64,000 nt of DNA, from the NCBI GenBank assembly GCA_963975425.1, contig CAXBGS010000003.1, forward strand, positions 248,001 through 312,000. Direction: 5' to 3'. A program made the translations under genes and the position numbers. Positions 36,273 to 46,200 of this stretch are shown piece after piece; position 1 is the first letter of the stretch; every line of letters begins with the position of its first letter. The stretch is from CAXBGS01 sp963975425. Lineage in GTDB: Bacteria; Planctomycetota; Planctomycetia; Pirellulales; Pirellulaceae. The notes beneath the pieces were generated by a model. That model was given only the letters and a program-made list of their open reading frames with translations, was not told where the DNA came from and ran no database searches.

Positions 36273-37427
36273 TTAGGGCTGGGCAGAACGCCGGTACGCG
36301 CCGGGAGTCATCTGGGTCTCGCGGCGAAAAACCACGTGCATGTATTCTGGATGAGCGAAACCGCAGTGCTGTGCGATTTGATCCATCGATAAATCCGTCG
36401 CCGCCAACAACTCGCGCGCATGCTTGACTTGGACGACCCGAATCTCTTGCTGCGGTGATCGGTTGAGATATTTTCGCATCTGCCGTTCAAGCGTGCTTCG
36501 CGACACCGGCACGTTCGCCAACACATCTTTCACGGAAATCCCTTCACAGGCGTGCTCACGAATGAACCGCAACGCCGCCGCGATTTCGGGGTCATCGATG
36601 GCGACCACGTCGGTCGATTGACGCGTCGCAATTCCCAGCGGCGCGATCAACGTTTCTCGCTCGGGCGGTTGCTTCTTGTCCATCAACATCGACAGCAACT
36701 CGGCGGCGCGATACCCAACCAACTCTGCGTTAGGAATGACACTGGAAAGAGGCGGTTCGCATAGCTGGCACAAGACTTCATCATTGTCGACACCGATCAC
36801 AGCCACTTGTTCGGGCACGGTCAGGCCGGCTTCGGCGCATGCCTCTAAAACGTTTTGACCACGAATGTCGTTGCAAGCCAGGATTCCCGCGGGTTTCGGT
36901 AAACCTTGAATCCATTTCTTAAGATGCTGCTTTTCTTCCTCCCATCCGCGGGCGGACGAACCATGCCATGCCGAATTGAACACCTCGCACGTCGCGTTTC
37001 GTTCCGACGCCGCGTCGACAAAGGCATTCTGTCGGCGCAGCGACCAGGCTTCGGATGTGAATCCACAAAACCCTAGGCTCTTGAATCCACGTTCGGATAA
37101 ATGATCGACGGCTAGACGAGCGATCTGTGCATCGTCTGACCAAACGTGCGTGAACCCGAGATCGCGTCCGCGATCGGTCAATTCGACCAACGGCACTCCC
37201 GTCGCCGCGACCGCTTCGGCTAGCTGCTTGGTCGTTGCGCGAGAAATGATGCCGTGTCCCTTCCAGTGCGAAAGCCAAGCCGGTGGTGCAGTGCGCAAGT
37301 CGCGTTGTTCGAGAAAAACAGACCAATTGCGATGCGTACGACGGAACCGAACCATTCCCGCCAGCAAGTCACGTCCGTAGATCGTTGACGTCTCGATAAT
37401 CAGCGCGACTTGACGTTTGGCAGGCAT
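36273..37427 (-). CDS. XylR-type AraC/LacI regulator (1)
   Basis: 384 aa transcription factor. The N-terminal part (about 1-275) is a LacI-like sugar-binding domain (VALIIETSTIYGRDLLAGM, VAVIGVDNDEVLCQLCEPPLSS) without its own helix-turn-helix. The C-terminal about 100 residues are an AraC-type double HTH (VKDVLANVPVSRSTLERQM, LSMDQIAQHCGFAHPEYMHVVFRRE). This is the XylR plan of Enterobacteria. It lies upstream of galK and divergent from the PEP-CTERM gene; targets are probably among these sugar genes. The effector may be xylose, but this cannot be read off. Confidence 0.9.
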   Translation of the reverse strand: MPAKRQVALIIETSTIYGRDLLAGMVRFRRTHRNWSVFLEQRDLRTAPPAWLSHWKGHGIISRATTKQLAEAVAATGVPLVELTDRGRDLGFTHVWSDDAQIARLAVDHLSERGFKSLGFCGFTSEAWSLRRQNAFVDAASERNATCEVFNSAWHGSSARGWEEEKQHLKKWIQGLPKPAGILACNDIRGQNVLEACAEAGLTVPEQVAVIGVDNDEVLCQLCEPPLSSVIPNAELVGYRAAELLSMLMDKKQPPERETLIAPLGIATRQSTDVVAIDDPEIAAALRFIREHACEGISVKDVLANVPVSRSTLERQMRKYLNRSPQQEIRVVQVKHARELLAATDLSMDQIAQHCGFAHPEYMHVVFRRETQMTPGAYRRSAQP

Positions 37428-37697
37428 ATTCGTCTTAAAAGGTTGAAGGAACCAATGTCCTCGTATGGGTTATCGAGTTCCCCAACGCCGATTCTGCCAC
37501 TTACCTCGAGCAAATCGCCGCGTCAGCACCAGTGGCTTCATAATGCACATCTGAACACACTCCGGGATTCCTCACCGAAAAACAGGCGAAACAGGAGAGA
37601 TAGGCAGCTTTCGGCACCTAGATCGACTATGATCCCAGATCCATACGGGGGGCGCATTGATCCAGTGTCGAATTGATTCACACAAAGAAGCTTCATC
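37428..37697. promoter_or_regulatory. Divergent promoter region, regulator 1 / PEP-CTERM gene
   Basis: 270 bases between divergent starts with no gene. It must hold both promoters, and as AraC/LacI-type regulators usually control their neighbours it is a natural operator location. No clear -10/-35 or direct repeat could be fixed by eye. Confidence 0.35.
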
Positions 37698-38375
37698 ATG
37701 AACACCTATTGTCTGTTCGTCCGTCGAGTTGCCACGGTTCTAATTCTTGCGACGGCTTCGACACAGGGATCCGCAGCCCTCATCAGCATTAACAGTCACG
37801 TCACCGGCGAGAACCCTGGTGTGACCGCGACGGTCGCGACCATTAGCTTGACGCAGAACGGTTCCGATGTCGATTTCCTGTTGACCAATTCGATTGCCAA
37901 CTTGGGTATCGCCGCCAGCAACGACTCTTGCATTTCGGACCTCGCTTTTACGTTTTCGCAAAATTCGGTTCTCACCCCGACGTCTTTCACAAATTTTGGT
38001 GGAACGCAAACGCCAACGGTAACGTCTAGCGATTTCGCCATTAACCCCGCCGGCAGCTTTCAAGGCGGATACGATTTCTTTCTGGAACTTAGTTTTCCAA
38101 CATCGAACGCGATGGGTGGCATCAATCGTTTCAAGCATGGCGAGACGGCATCCTGGACGATTCTCAATGTGAATGTTGCCGACTTCCAATCCCCCTTGGT
38201 CACCGGCACCGGACACGACGCGCTCGCGGCTGTCCACATTCAGTCGTTAGCAAGCGGCCAGTCAACCACCTACGCATCGCAAGCGGTTCCCGAACCATGC
38301 TGCGTTCTTCCGCTGGCCGGTCTGGGCATGGTCGGCATTTACCGACGTCGGCGACGACGTGCGGAAAAACGTTAG
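37698..38375 (+). CDS. PEP-CTERM sorted exported protein
   Basis: 225 aa. The signal peptide (VRRVATVLILATASTQGSA|A) is followed by a beta-rich, Thr/Ser/Asn-rich mature part of no known domain. The C-terminus has the complete PEP-CTERM tripartite signal: VPEP at 197-200, a hydrophobic stretch LPLAGLGMVGIY, and a basic RRRRRR end. Such proteins are cut and anchored by exosortase and often belong to exopolysaccharide or envelope programmes. No exosortase gene is in the window. It sits between two XylR-type regulator genes. Confidence 0.85.
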   Translation: MNTYCLFVRRVATVLILATASTQGSAALISINSHVTGENPGVTATVATISLTQNGSDVDFLLTNSIANLGIAASNDSCISDLAFTFSQNSVLTPTSFTNFGGTQTPTVTSSDFAINPAGSFQGGYDFFLELSFPTSNAMGGINRFKHGETASWTILNVNVADFQSPLVTGTGHDALAAVHIQSLASGQSTTYASQAVPEPCCVLPLAGLGMVGIYRRRRRRAEKR

Positions 38376-38512
38376 CGGTATAGCGTCGAGCACAGACCGA
38401 GCCACGGCAACGTGAACTTACATCAAGAACGACGTTGCCGCCGCAAGGGCGAGGACTAACGATCTTCTTGACGCCTGTGCGAACCCGGCAAAGTCCGACC
38501 GGCACGGCCGAG

Positions 38513-39661
38513 TCAGGGCGTGCTTCGAAAGCGACTGGGGCTAATACCCGTTTCGCGTTTGAACGCGGCGGCCATGTACTCGGGATGCTCGAAACCAGCC
38601 AGGTCAGAGATTTCGCTGATCGGTAAATCCGTTTCCCTGAGCAGTTCTTTGACGCGATTCATTCGTTGTCGCTGGATCTCTTGATGGGGCGAGCGACCCA
38701 GCGTTTTTTGAAAACGGCTTTCCAGCATGCGCCGCGACAAGTCGACTTGTTTCAACACATCTGACACTCGAATGTTGTGGTTGGCGTGCTGACGAATGTA
38801 CCGCAGCGCAACGGCGACATCGGGATCATCGATCGCCAACACGTCCGTTGACTCACGTGTCCGCACCCCTAGCGGCTTGGTGACCAGGGGCTCGGTAGAA
38901 ACCGATTCGCCTCTCATCATCCGTTCTAACAACTCGGCGGCTTCATATCCGGTGCGTTTGGTGTCTGGGATGATGCTCGAAAGCGGCGGATTGGCAAACT
39001 CGCACAGCAGGCGATCGTTGTCGACACCCAAGACGGCGATTTCTTCCGGGACAGCGATTTCGAGCTCACGGCAGACATCCAATACCTGCTGTGCCTTGAA
39101 GTCGTAACAAGCCATGATTGCGACGGGGCGGGGCAGTCCGCGCAACCATTTCGCAAGCCTTTTTTTCTCATTGTCCAGTTCGAACCCCGGATCGTATCGC
39201 GAGATCGACTGATGAACATGCAGCGAGCGATTGCGTTGAGCCACGATTTCGGTGAACCGGCGGCACCGCGCGTCGGACCATGCGAATGCCGGATCACCGC
39301 AATACGCAAGATGCTGAAACCCACGTGAGATAAAGTGGTCGACCGCAAGCAGCGCGATCGCCCGGTCATCGGTGTCCGCCCAGGGGATGTTGGGGACGTG
39401 ACGCGCCGCACTGAGATCAACTACGGGCAGGCAAGTCTTGGTAACGACTTTGGCAATGTTGTCGGTCTCGATCCGCGCGATGATTCCGTCTCCCTGCCAC
39501 TTCGTCAACCATTTCGGAGGATCGGCCCCGCGTTCCTGCTCTGTCACAAACACGGACCAATTCGCGTGTCGTTTGACGTAGGCCAGAACACCTTCGAGCA
39601 ACCCTCGCGAATAAGCGTTGGATGTCTCGACAAGCAATGCAACGTTCCGGCGCTGATTCAT
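38513..39661 (-). CDS. xylR: XylR-type AraC/LacI regulator (2)
   Basis: 382 aa paralogue of the regulator at 36273 with the same two-domain plan. LacI-like N-terminal sugar-binding half (NVALLVETSNAYSRGLLEGVLAYV, EEIAVLGVDNDRLLCEFANPPLSS) and C-terminal AraC-type HTH (DVLKQVDLSRRMLESRFQKTLGRSPHQEI, LPISEISDLAGFEHPEYMAAAFKRE). It is divergent from xylA across 277 bases, so direct control of xylose isomerase is the natural reading. The two paralogues share runs such as DVLAIDDP and GFEHPEYM/GFAHPEYM, but otherwise differ in many positions. Confidence 0.92.
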   Translation of the reverse strand: MNQRRNVALLVETSNAYSRGLLEGVLAYVKRHANWSVFVTEQERGADPPKWLTKWQGDGIIARIETDNIAKVVTKTCLPVVDLSAARHVPNIPWADTDDRAIALLAVDHFISRGFQHLAYCGDPAFAWSDARCRRFTEIVAQRNRSLHVHQSISRYDPGFELDNEKKRLAKWLRGLPRPVAIMACYDFKAQQVLDVCRELEIAVPEEIAVLGVDNDRLLCEFANPPLSSIIPDTKRTGYEAAELLERMMRGESVSTEPLVTKPLGVRTRESTDVLAIDDPDVAVALRYIRQHANHNIRVSDVLKQVDLSRRMLESRFQKTLGRSPHQEIQRQRMNRVKELLRETDLPISEISDLAGFEHPEYMAAAFKRETGISPSRFRSTP

Positions 39662-39938
39662 TCGAAGGCTTCAAGCGAGAAAGCATATGCGGCATCGTTG
39701 GCTTGGGTAAATTCATTCGGCAAAGACCATCGACGCCCAAGCATTGCGCCCCGACGATCCGAACCAAAGTCACAAATCGCAAACAAAGCGATTGCATCCC
39801 AAACCGATCCAGACGGTGAAATATCTATGATGCATGACGCAACATCTACTGGCAAGCGGCCCGGCCAGCGTCAACAATGTTGGGGCTATACGACGAACCT
39901 GATGTCGCCCCCCATCCTTTCCCCCTGCTGAGGACGCC
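39662..39938. promoter_or_regulatory. xylR-xylA divergent promoter region
   Basis: 277 bases with no gene between the divergent xylR and xylA starts. The ribosome binding site of xylA (TGAGGA, about 39928-39933) ends 5 bases before its GTG. An AraC-type regulator would be expected to bind here as two direct half-sites; I could not identify them reliably. Confidence 0.45.
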
Positions 39939-41255
<1,317 letters not shown>

Positions 41256-41320
41256 TCCCGTCGTCCTAAGATCGCAGCACTGGCAATCCCGCGATCGGAC
41301 GAGTGCCGTGAAAACCGAGT

Positions 41321-41343
41321 CCTCTCGCGGATATCGCGAGAGG
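41321..41343. other. 9-bp inverted repeat after xylA
   Basis: CCTCTCGCG at 41321-41329 pairs with CGCGAGAGG at 41335-41343 around a 5-base loop. It lies 66 bases after xylA and could slow transcription, but there is no T-run, so it is not a standard intrinsic terminator. Confidence 0.45.
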
Positions 41344-41454
41344 CAAGGTGGTGACGAATCGGCAGCGGCCAGAGCCGATGCGCCGCGAGAAAACCGTTTT
41401 ATGACACGGCATTGCCCCAAAGCGCCATAACGAGCAAAATATGGCCAGTCGCTC

Positions 41455-41537
41455 GGAGGATAAGCGAATTGGTGAGCAGCCTCACTGGAACTGAGGTACC
41501 CCGCAAGGGGCTGCGGGTTCGAGTCCCGTGTCCTCCG
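41455..41537 (+). tRNA. tRNA-Ser(GGA)
   Basis: A tRNA can be folded over 83 bases. Acceptor stem GGAGGAT (41455-41461) pairs with GTCCTCC (41530-41536), followed by discriminator G. Anticodon stem CCTCA/TGAGG encloses loop CTGGAAC, giving anticodon GGA. A long variable arm CCCC-GCAA-GGGG, typical of class II serine tRNAs, and a T-arm GCGGG-TTCGAGT-CCCGT follow. No CCA is encoded. Confidence 0.93.
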
Positions 41538-41544
41538 CCTTCTT

Positions 41545-41587
41545 AAAAAACACCCCGCAAGACCCGTGTGTTGCGGGGTGTTTTTTT
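41545..41587 (+). terminator. Rho-independent terminator after tRNA-Ser
   Basis: CACCCCGCAA at 41551-41560 pairs perfectly with TTGCGGGGTG at 41571-41580, extended by an A-run before and seven T after (41581-41587). It starts 7 bases after the tRNA, so it ends the tRNA transcript. The symmetric A/T flanks would also allow termination on the other strand. Confidence 0.92.
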
Positions 41588-41878
41588 GCAAGTACGCTTT
41601 CTGTGCCACGACATGCGAAACCAGTCGCAGTTCTGCTGGACGAGCGAAGTAATCCGGCGGCGGAGCACGATCATGCTCAGATCGCAAGCTGCACCGCGCA
41701 ATCCACGCCGCACCGCATGCACAATCCACCGGCATCATTAACACTGTAGCTGTGGACATTCGGTCGATCTGGCCGTCTAAGTAAGTATTCACCGAAGAAA
41801 CGCTTCTGCGAAACAAACGATAACGCCCGATCAATGTTGCCTTTTTACATGAGGCGACCGTACCAGGAATTCCAAGCC
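41588..41878. other. Intergenic region before PQQ protein gene
   Basis: 291 bases between the tRNA terminator and the PQQ-like protein gene. No gene or RNA fold seen. An in-frame ATG at 41834 lies in it but precedes the signal peptide. Confidence 0.4.
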
Positions 41879-43144
41879 ATGCTTCAGCTCGTCCTCGCAA
41901 TCTTCTGTTTGTTGGTCGTTACCACCGAAACGCTTGCCGCTGACTGGCCTGAATTCTTGGGGCCTGGCGGTGCCGCGCGATCATCGGACGTTGTACCGAC
42001 CACGTGGGACGCGACCAAAAATCTGGCGTGGAAAGTTGACTTGCCGGGCAGCGGTTCTTCCAGCCCGATCATCATCAACGACAAACTGATCCTTACGTGT
42101 TACATCGCCGGTGAGGGCAACGGTGGGGGCAAACGGCAAGTGCTTTGCTTCAACAAACGCACCGGCGTCGAAATCTGGTCCGTCGACTTTCCGATCGACT
42201 ATCGCGAAGACGGGTACCAGGGCTATATCACCGAACACGGGTACGCCAGCAACACGCCAGTGAGTGATGGCGAGAACGTCTACGTCTTTCTTGGCAAAGG
42301 CGGCGTGCACTCCATCAGTCTGGACGGAAAGACGAACTGGAGCGTCGATGTGGGAAAAGAATCGAGCAACCGTCAGTGGGGCTCCGCCGCAAGCCTCGTT
42401 TTGTATGAGGACAGCATCATCGTGAACGCGGCAGAAGAAGCAAAGTCGATCATCGCCCTGGACAAAGCCACCGGGAAAGAGATTTGGCGACAAGAAGCCG
42501 GGATGCTGGAACTGACTTATGGCACGCCACGTATCGTCAAGAATGAAAACGGCGCACATGAGCTTGTGATTAGCGTTCCCGGCGAAATCTGGTCCATGAA
42601 TCCTTCGACCGGTAAGCTGTTGTGGTTCGCCGAATCACCCATGACCGGAAACGTTTCGCCATCCGTCATCGTGGATGGTGACACCATCTATAGCTTTGGC
42701 GGCTATCGCGCCTCTGGCAGTATCGCAGTGAAAACTGGCGGCAAGAATGATGTGACCGATTCCAATGTTGCCTGGACGAACCGGTCGAGTTCGTATGTGG
42801 CGACGCCCTTGTTGGTCGGCGACCGATTCTACTGGATCGATGATCGGGGAATCGCTTATTGCACATCCGCGCACGACGGCGAAGTGATCTATCGCGAGCG
42901 AGTCGGCGACTTGCAGAGTGGACGTCCCGTGTATGCATCGCCGATCTTGATTGGCAATCACATCTATGTCGTCACGCGTCGCAGCGGCACATTGGTGTAC
43001 GACGCCGGCGACTCTTTCAAGCCACTCGCACGGAATGTCATCGATGGCGACGAAACAGATTTTAACGCTTCGCCGGCCGTTTCCGATGGCATGCTGTATT
43101 TGCGCAGCAATCAATCGCTCTATGGCATTGCAGAGAAGCCGTAA
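41879..43144 (+). CDS. Secreted PQQ-like beta-propeller protein
   Basis: 421 aa starting at ATG 41879-41881, where a signal peptide begins at once (LQLVLAIFCLLVVTTETLA|AD). An ATG 15 codons upstream would put a charged extension before it; AGGAA about 12 bases before 41879 fits the later start. The mature part begins WPEFLGPGG, the family entry motif, then about seven blades with repeats such as NKRTGVEIWSVDF, DKATGKEIWRQEAG and NPSTGKLLWFAES. Likely a periplasmic or surface binding protein; no catalytic site is recognised. Confidence 0.88.
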   Translation: MLQLVLAIFCLLVVTTETLAADWPEFLGPGGAARSSDVVPTTWDATKNLAWKVDLPGSGSSSPIIINDKLILTCYIAGEGNGGGKRQVLCFNKRTGVEIWSVDFPIDYREDGYQGYITEHGYASNTPVSDGENVYVFLGKGGVHSISLDGKTNWSVDVGKESSNRQWGSAASLVLYEDSIIVNAAEEAKSIIALDKATGKEIWRQEAGMLELTYGTPRIVKNENGAHELVISVPGEIWSMNPSTGKLLWFAESPMTGNVSPSVIVDGDTIYSFGGYRASGSIAVKTGGKNDVTDSNVAWTNRSSSYVATPLLVGDRFYWIDDRGIAYCTSAHDGEVIYRERVGDLQSGRPVYASPILIGNHIYVVTRRSGTLVYDAGDSFKPLARNVIDGDETDFNASPAVSDGMLYLRSNQSLYGIAEKP

Positions 43145-43266
43145 ATCACATCTTGCTCGCCGCGTTCAAGACACGCCGTGTTCGAAACAAAACACGCGGT
43201 TCACTTCGCTGCAGCGAACATTCACGACGTTACCCGAATCGCTAATCAATCGACACGGAATCGTTA

Positions 43267-46200
43267 TCAATCAACGACAACGGTCCGCGCAACCCGCAAA
43301 CCGTAAAAACCGTTTCGGGAATGGGGTAGATCTGCCGCCGCTGAACCCTCCAATGTACCCGGAGCGCGACGTTCGCCGCCGCTGCTGAAACCGAAGACAT
43401 GGCGTCGTTTCCCGGGCTTGATGTCATGCCCCCATTCGCGAACCCCGTCGTACATCGCAAACATGCCGAAATCGTTGGGAATCTTTGCAGCCGACGGAAA
43501 ATACCTTACTTCGCCATCGGCTCCTGTTGAGGTCTCGAAGTAAAAGTAGTACTGATCGGCCAACGAATCAGAATATCCATAGAATCGCCGAGATTCCGTC
43601 ATGGCGGCACACGCGTAGGTCCATTCGGCGGCTGTCGGCAACCGGTATGCTTCGCCGTCGACGACGCCCGCGTAGGAAACATCGGGTGACTCGCGATCCA
43701 GCGAGACGGGATAACATCGGCTTGGATCCGAGTCGAGCTGTTTACTCAGCCAGCGACAATAATCGATCGCGTCGAACCAGTCCGTTAAGCCGATGGGGCA
43801 ATCGCCTGTCGGAGAACGATGTCGGTAATATTGATGTGTGGGTGAATATCTTTGAAATTGATCAACGGTCACTTCCATCATCGAAATTTCGAAGATGCGA
43901 CCGATTCCTGTTACATCGCGTGCGTCGATGACGCACATCGTTTGTCCTTCTGAATTGACATACCAAGTTTTCCGCGGATCGGCTTTTGCTTGGGCCAGCA
44001 TATCAATCGTTGCACGTATCCAAGCATCCTGCCCCCAACGCGTTAAGACCCATTGCGCTGCGGAATGGATGCCTCGATCCGGATCATTTTCGAAAGCGTC
44101 TTTCGCCATCGCAATTGCCTGATATCGCAGCGAGTCATCCACGGATTCCCAATCGAAACCGCCCAGAATCATCAGCAAGCCGCGACGTATCGAGGGCTCA
44201 GGCTCTCGGGAGAAACGCGCAAGTGTGGTTTCGAAATCCCCACCCAATGGCGCAACCCGATGAATCAGATAGCTGCGAGCATGAGGCAACGATGTCTGTT
44301 TTAACAAGTTCCATGTCGATTCCCCCGCATCCATGCGATGCAGCAGTGCAGCGGCCGTTCCTTGACGTCGAGCCTGTGCATCGTATTCGGGTTCAGACAA
44401 TCGGTCGTCGATTTTGCCGAACGCAATCTTGCGAATCTGCGGCGATAGCTCTGCCAGACGATTATCCAAGAGTGGCAGGACCGATTCGTGCTGGATCGGA
44501 TCCGCGCTAAGAAAAAAGTCCAAAAGTTCTTCGGGCTTTTCTTGCAAGAACTGTCCGAGGAAAAAAGTCGCCAGCGACCGTCTTGGTGAGACCTCCGAGT
44601 CTTCTGAAATGGCTCGCAATCTCGGAACGAAGTGGGAACCGAAAGTCTTCATTCCGTCAACCAACGGCATGTAATCCTGTGGCGAGACCCTAGCGTGACG
44701 TAACAGTTCATCGGTGAGTTCATCGATGGGCCAACTCTGCGGAGGCGTCAATGTCGATGGCGACGAGGTCGCACCAAGCATCATGGCGGCGCGAAGCCGC
44801 TTTGCAGCGCTAAATTCATCGCTGCCTAAAACGGTCTCAAACAATTGACGGCACCGGTCCGGTAACGGCTGCAGCTCTCTGCGAAGCACCAGCAATAGCG
44901 GAAGGTCCGAATCCAGACTCATTCTGGCCAGCTCATCGGCTTGATGGGGTTCGTCGGGCAGCAGTGCGAGTCGGTTCACGACATCAAATCGGCTACCTGG
45001 TTCCGCGGCGTTCAACCGATTGGTCAGTTCACGCCTTGCGAATGAACGATAATGATTTATTTGGTGCAACGTTTCCGAGAGTTCGTCCGTTCTTGCAACT
45101 TGCAACCGCTGGACCAGTGCCACTGCATTGACGTAGCGTCGATAACCTATCGCCGCGGTGGTGACACAAAGCAGTGCAGCGACAACCGCCAGGAACCTTG
45201 TGGTGTGTCGTCGCCCCGCGACTCGCATCATCTCTTTTTCCGCAGTGTTCCAATGGTTTTTCGATGACCAGAACAAAATGGTCAGCCAGTCGAACCAAGG
45301 CGGGGTGAACGTGGGATGTGGTTTCGATGACCACAGCCCCGCGTACTCGGCCAGTCGCAGATCCGCGCGCCCCTTGCGGGTTTCGCGTTGCCGCCGTGTC
45401 AGCCACTGCTCAATCGCGGGCACTAAGAAATCGTGCGTCAGCTGATAGTATCGTGAACCATCATCCGATTGGCTGAAACTATCATCACCGGTCTTCGTTC
45501 CCGATGGGTCAGTCGGGGTGACCAATCGCAAATCGTTGTCGAGAACCCGCATGACTTGATCAAACTGTTCGTGTCGTTCGTTGTATCCCGACAATTCGCG
45601 AAGCGATTGCTCGCTTTGCATATTTCCTTTTATGTCGACACCATGTTCCGGCAGCAGTGCGCGCAACACTTGCCGAACGGCCGGCTCGTGAGTCCGCTGT
45701 GCCGCTGGTGCCAAGTCGCTGCTGAACGACTCTTCCAGGAATTGAAGACCGAGTCCTTTCACGCCACCCAACTTTTTTAAAGTCCCGATATCCCATGGTT
45801 GCGACTTGATCATTTCGACAAACAAAGACAAACGCACCGGGAACACTTTCCCGTCTTCACTTAACTGCTCCGCCGCGTTGTCCAGGAAAGATATTTGTTC
45901 AGAAGAAAAAGATTTGCTTTCCGGTGGCAACCGTTCGTATGCGACCCCCAACTCAGCAAGCACGCGACGGGCATGACGGGTCGAAAAAAGATCGACGAGC
46001 GTGGCGTTATGGTTTTGTTTAAGCGGCACCTCTAGAATCGCCATGAAACGGGATAATGCCAACCAAAAGTCGTCACGAATCAGCAACAAGCACTGCACGT
46101 GGTGACCGTCACACTGGCGCAGTGCCGTCGCCAATTCAGGACTGGATTCCTCCGATCGACCGTGCAACCATTGCTCGAACTGATCGATCACCAGCAGCAA

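Noticed and set aside
41321..41343. Intrinsic terminator of xylA
   Set aside because: The 9-bp stem has no T-run; it is listed only as an inverted repeat.
43267..43950. FGE-like domain as the maturase of the four sulfatases
   Set aside because: The C-terminal segment lacks the catalytic cysteines found in true formylglycine-generating enzymes and is fused to a kinase/STAND protein; a binding role is more likely.
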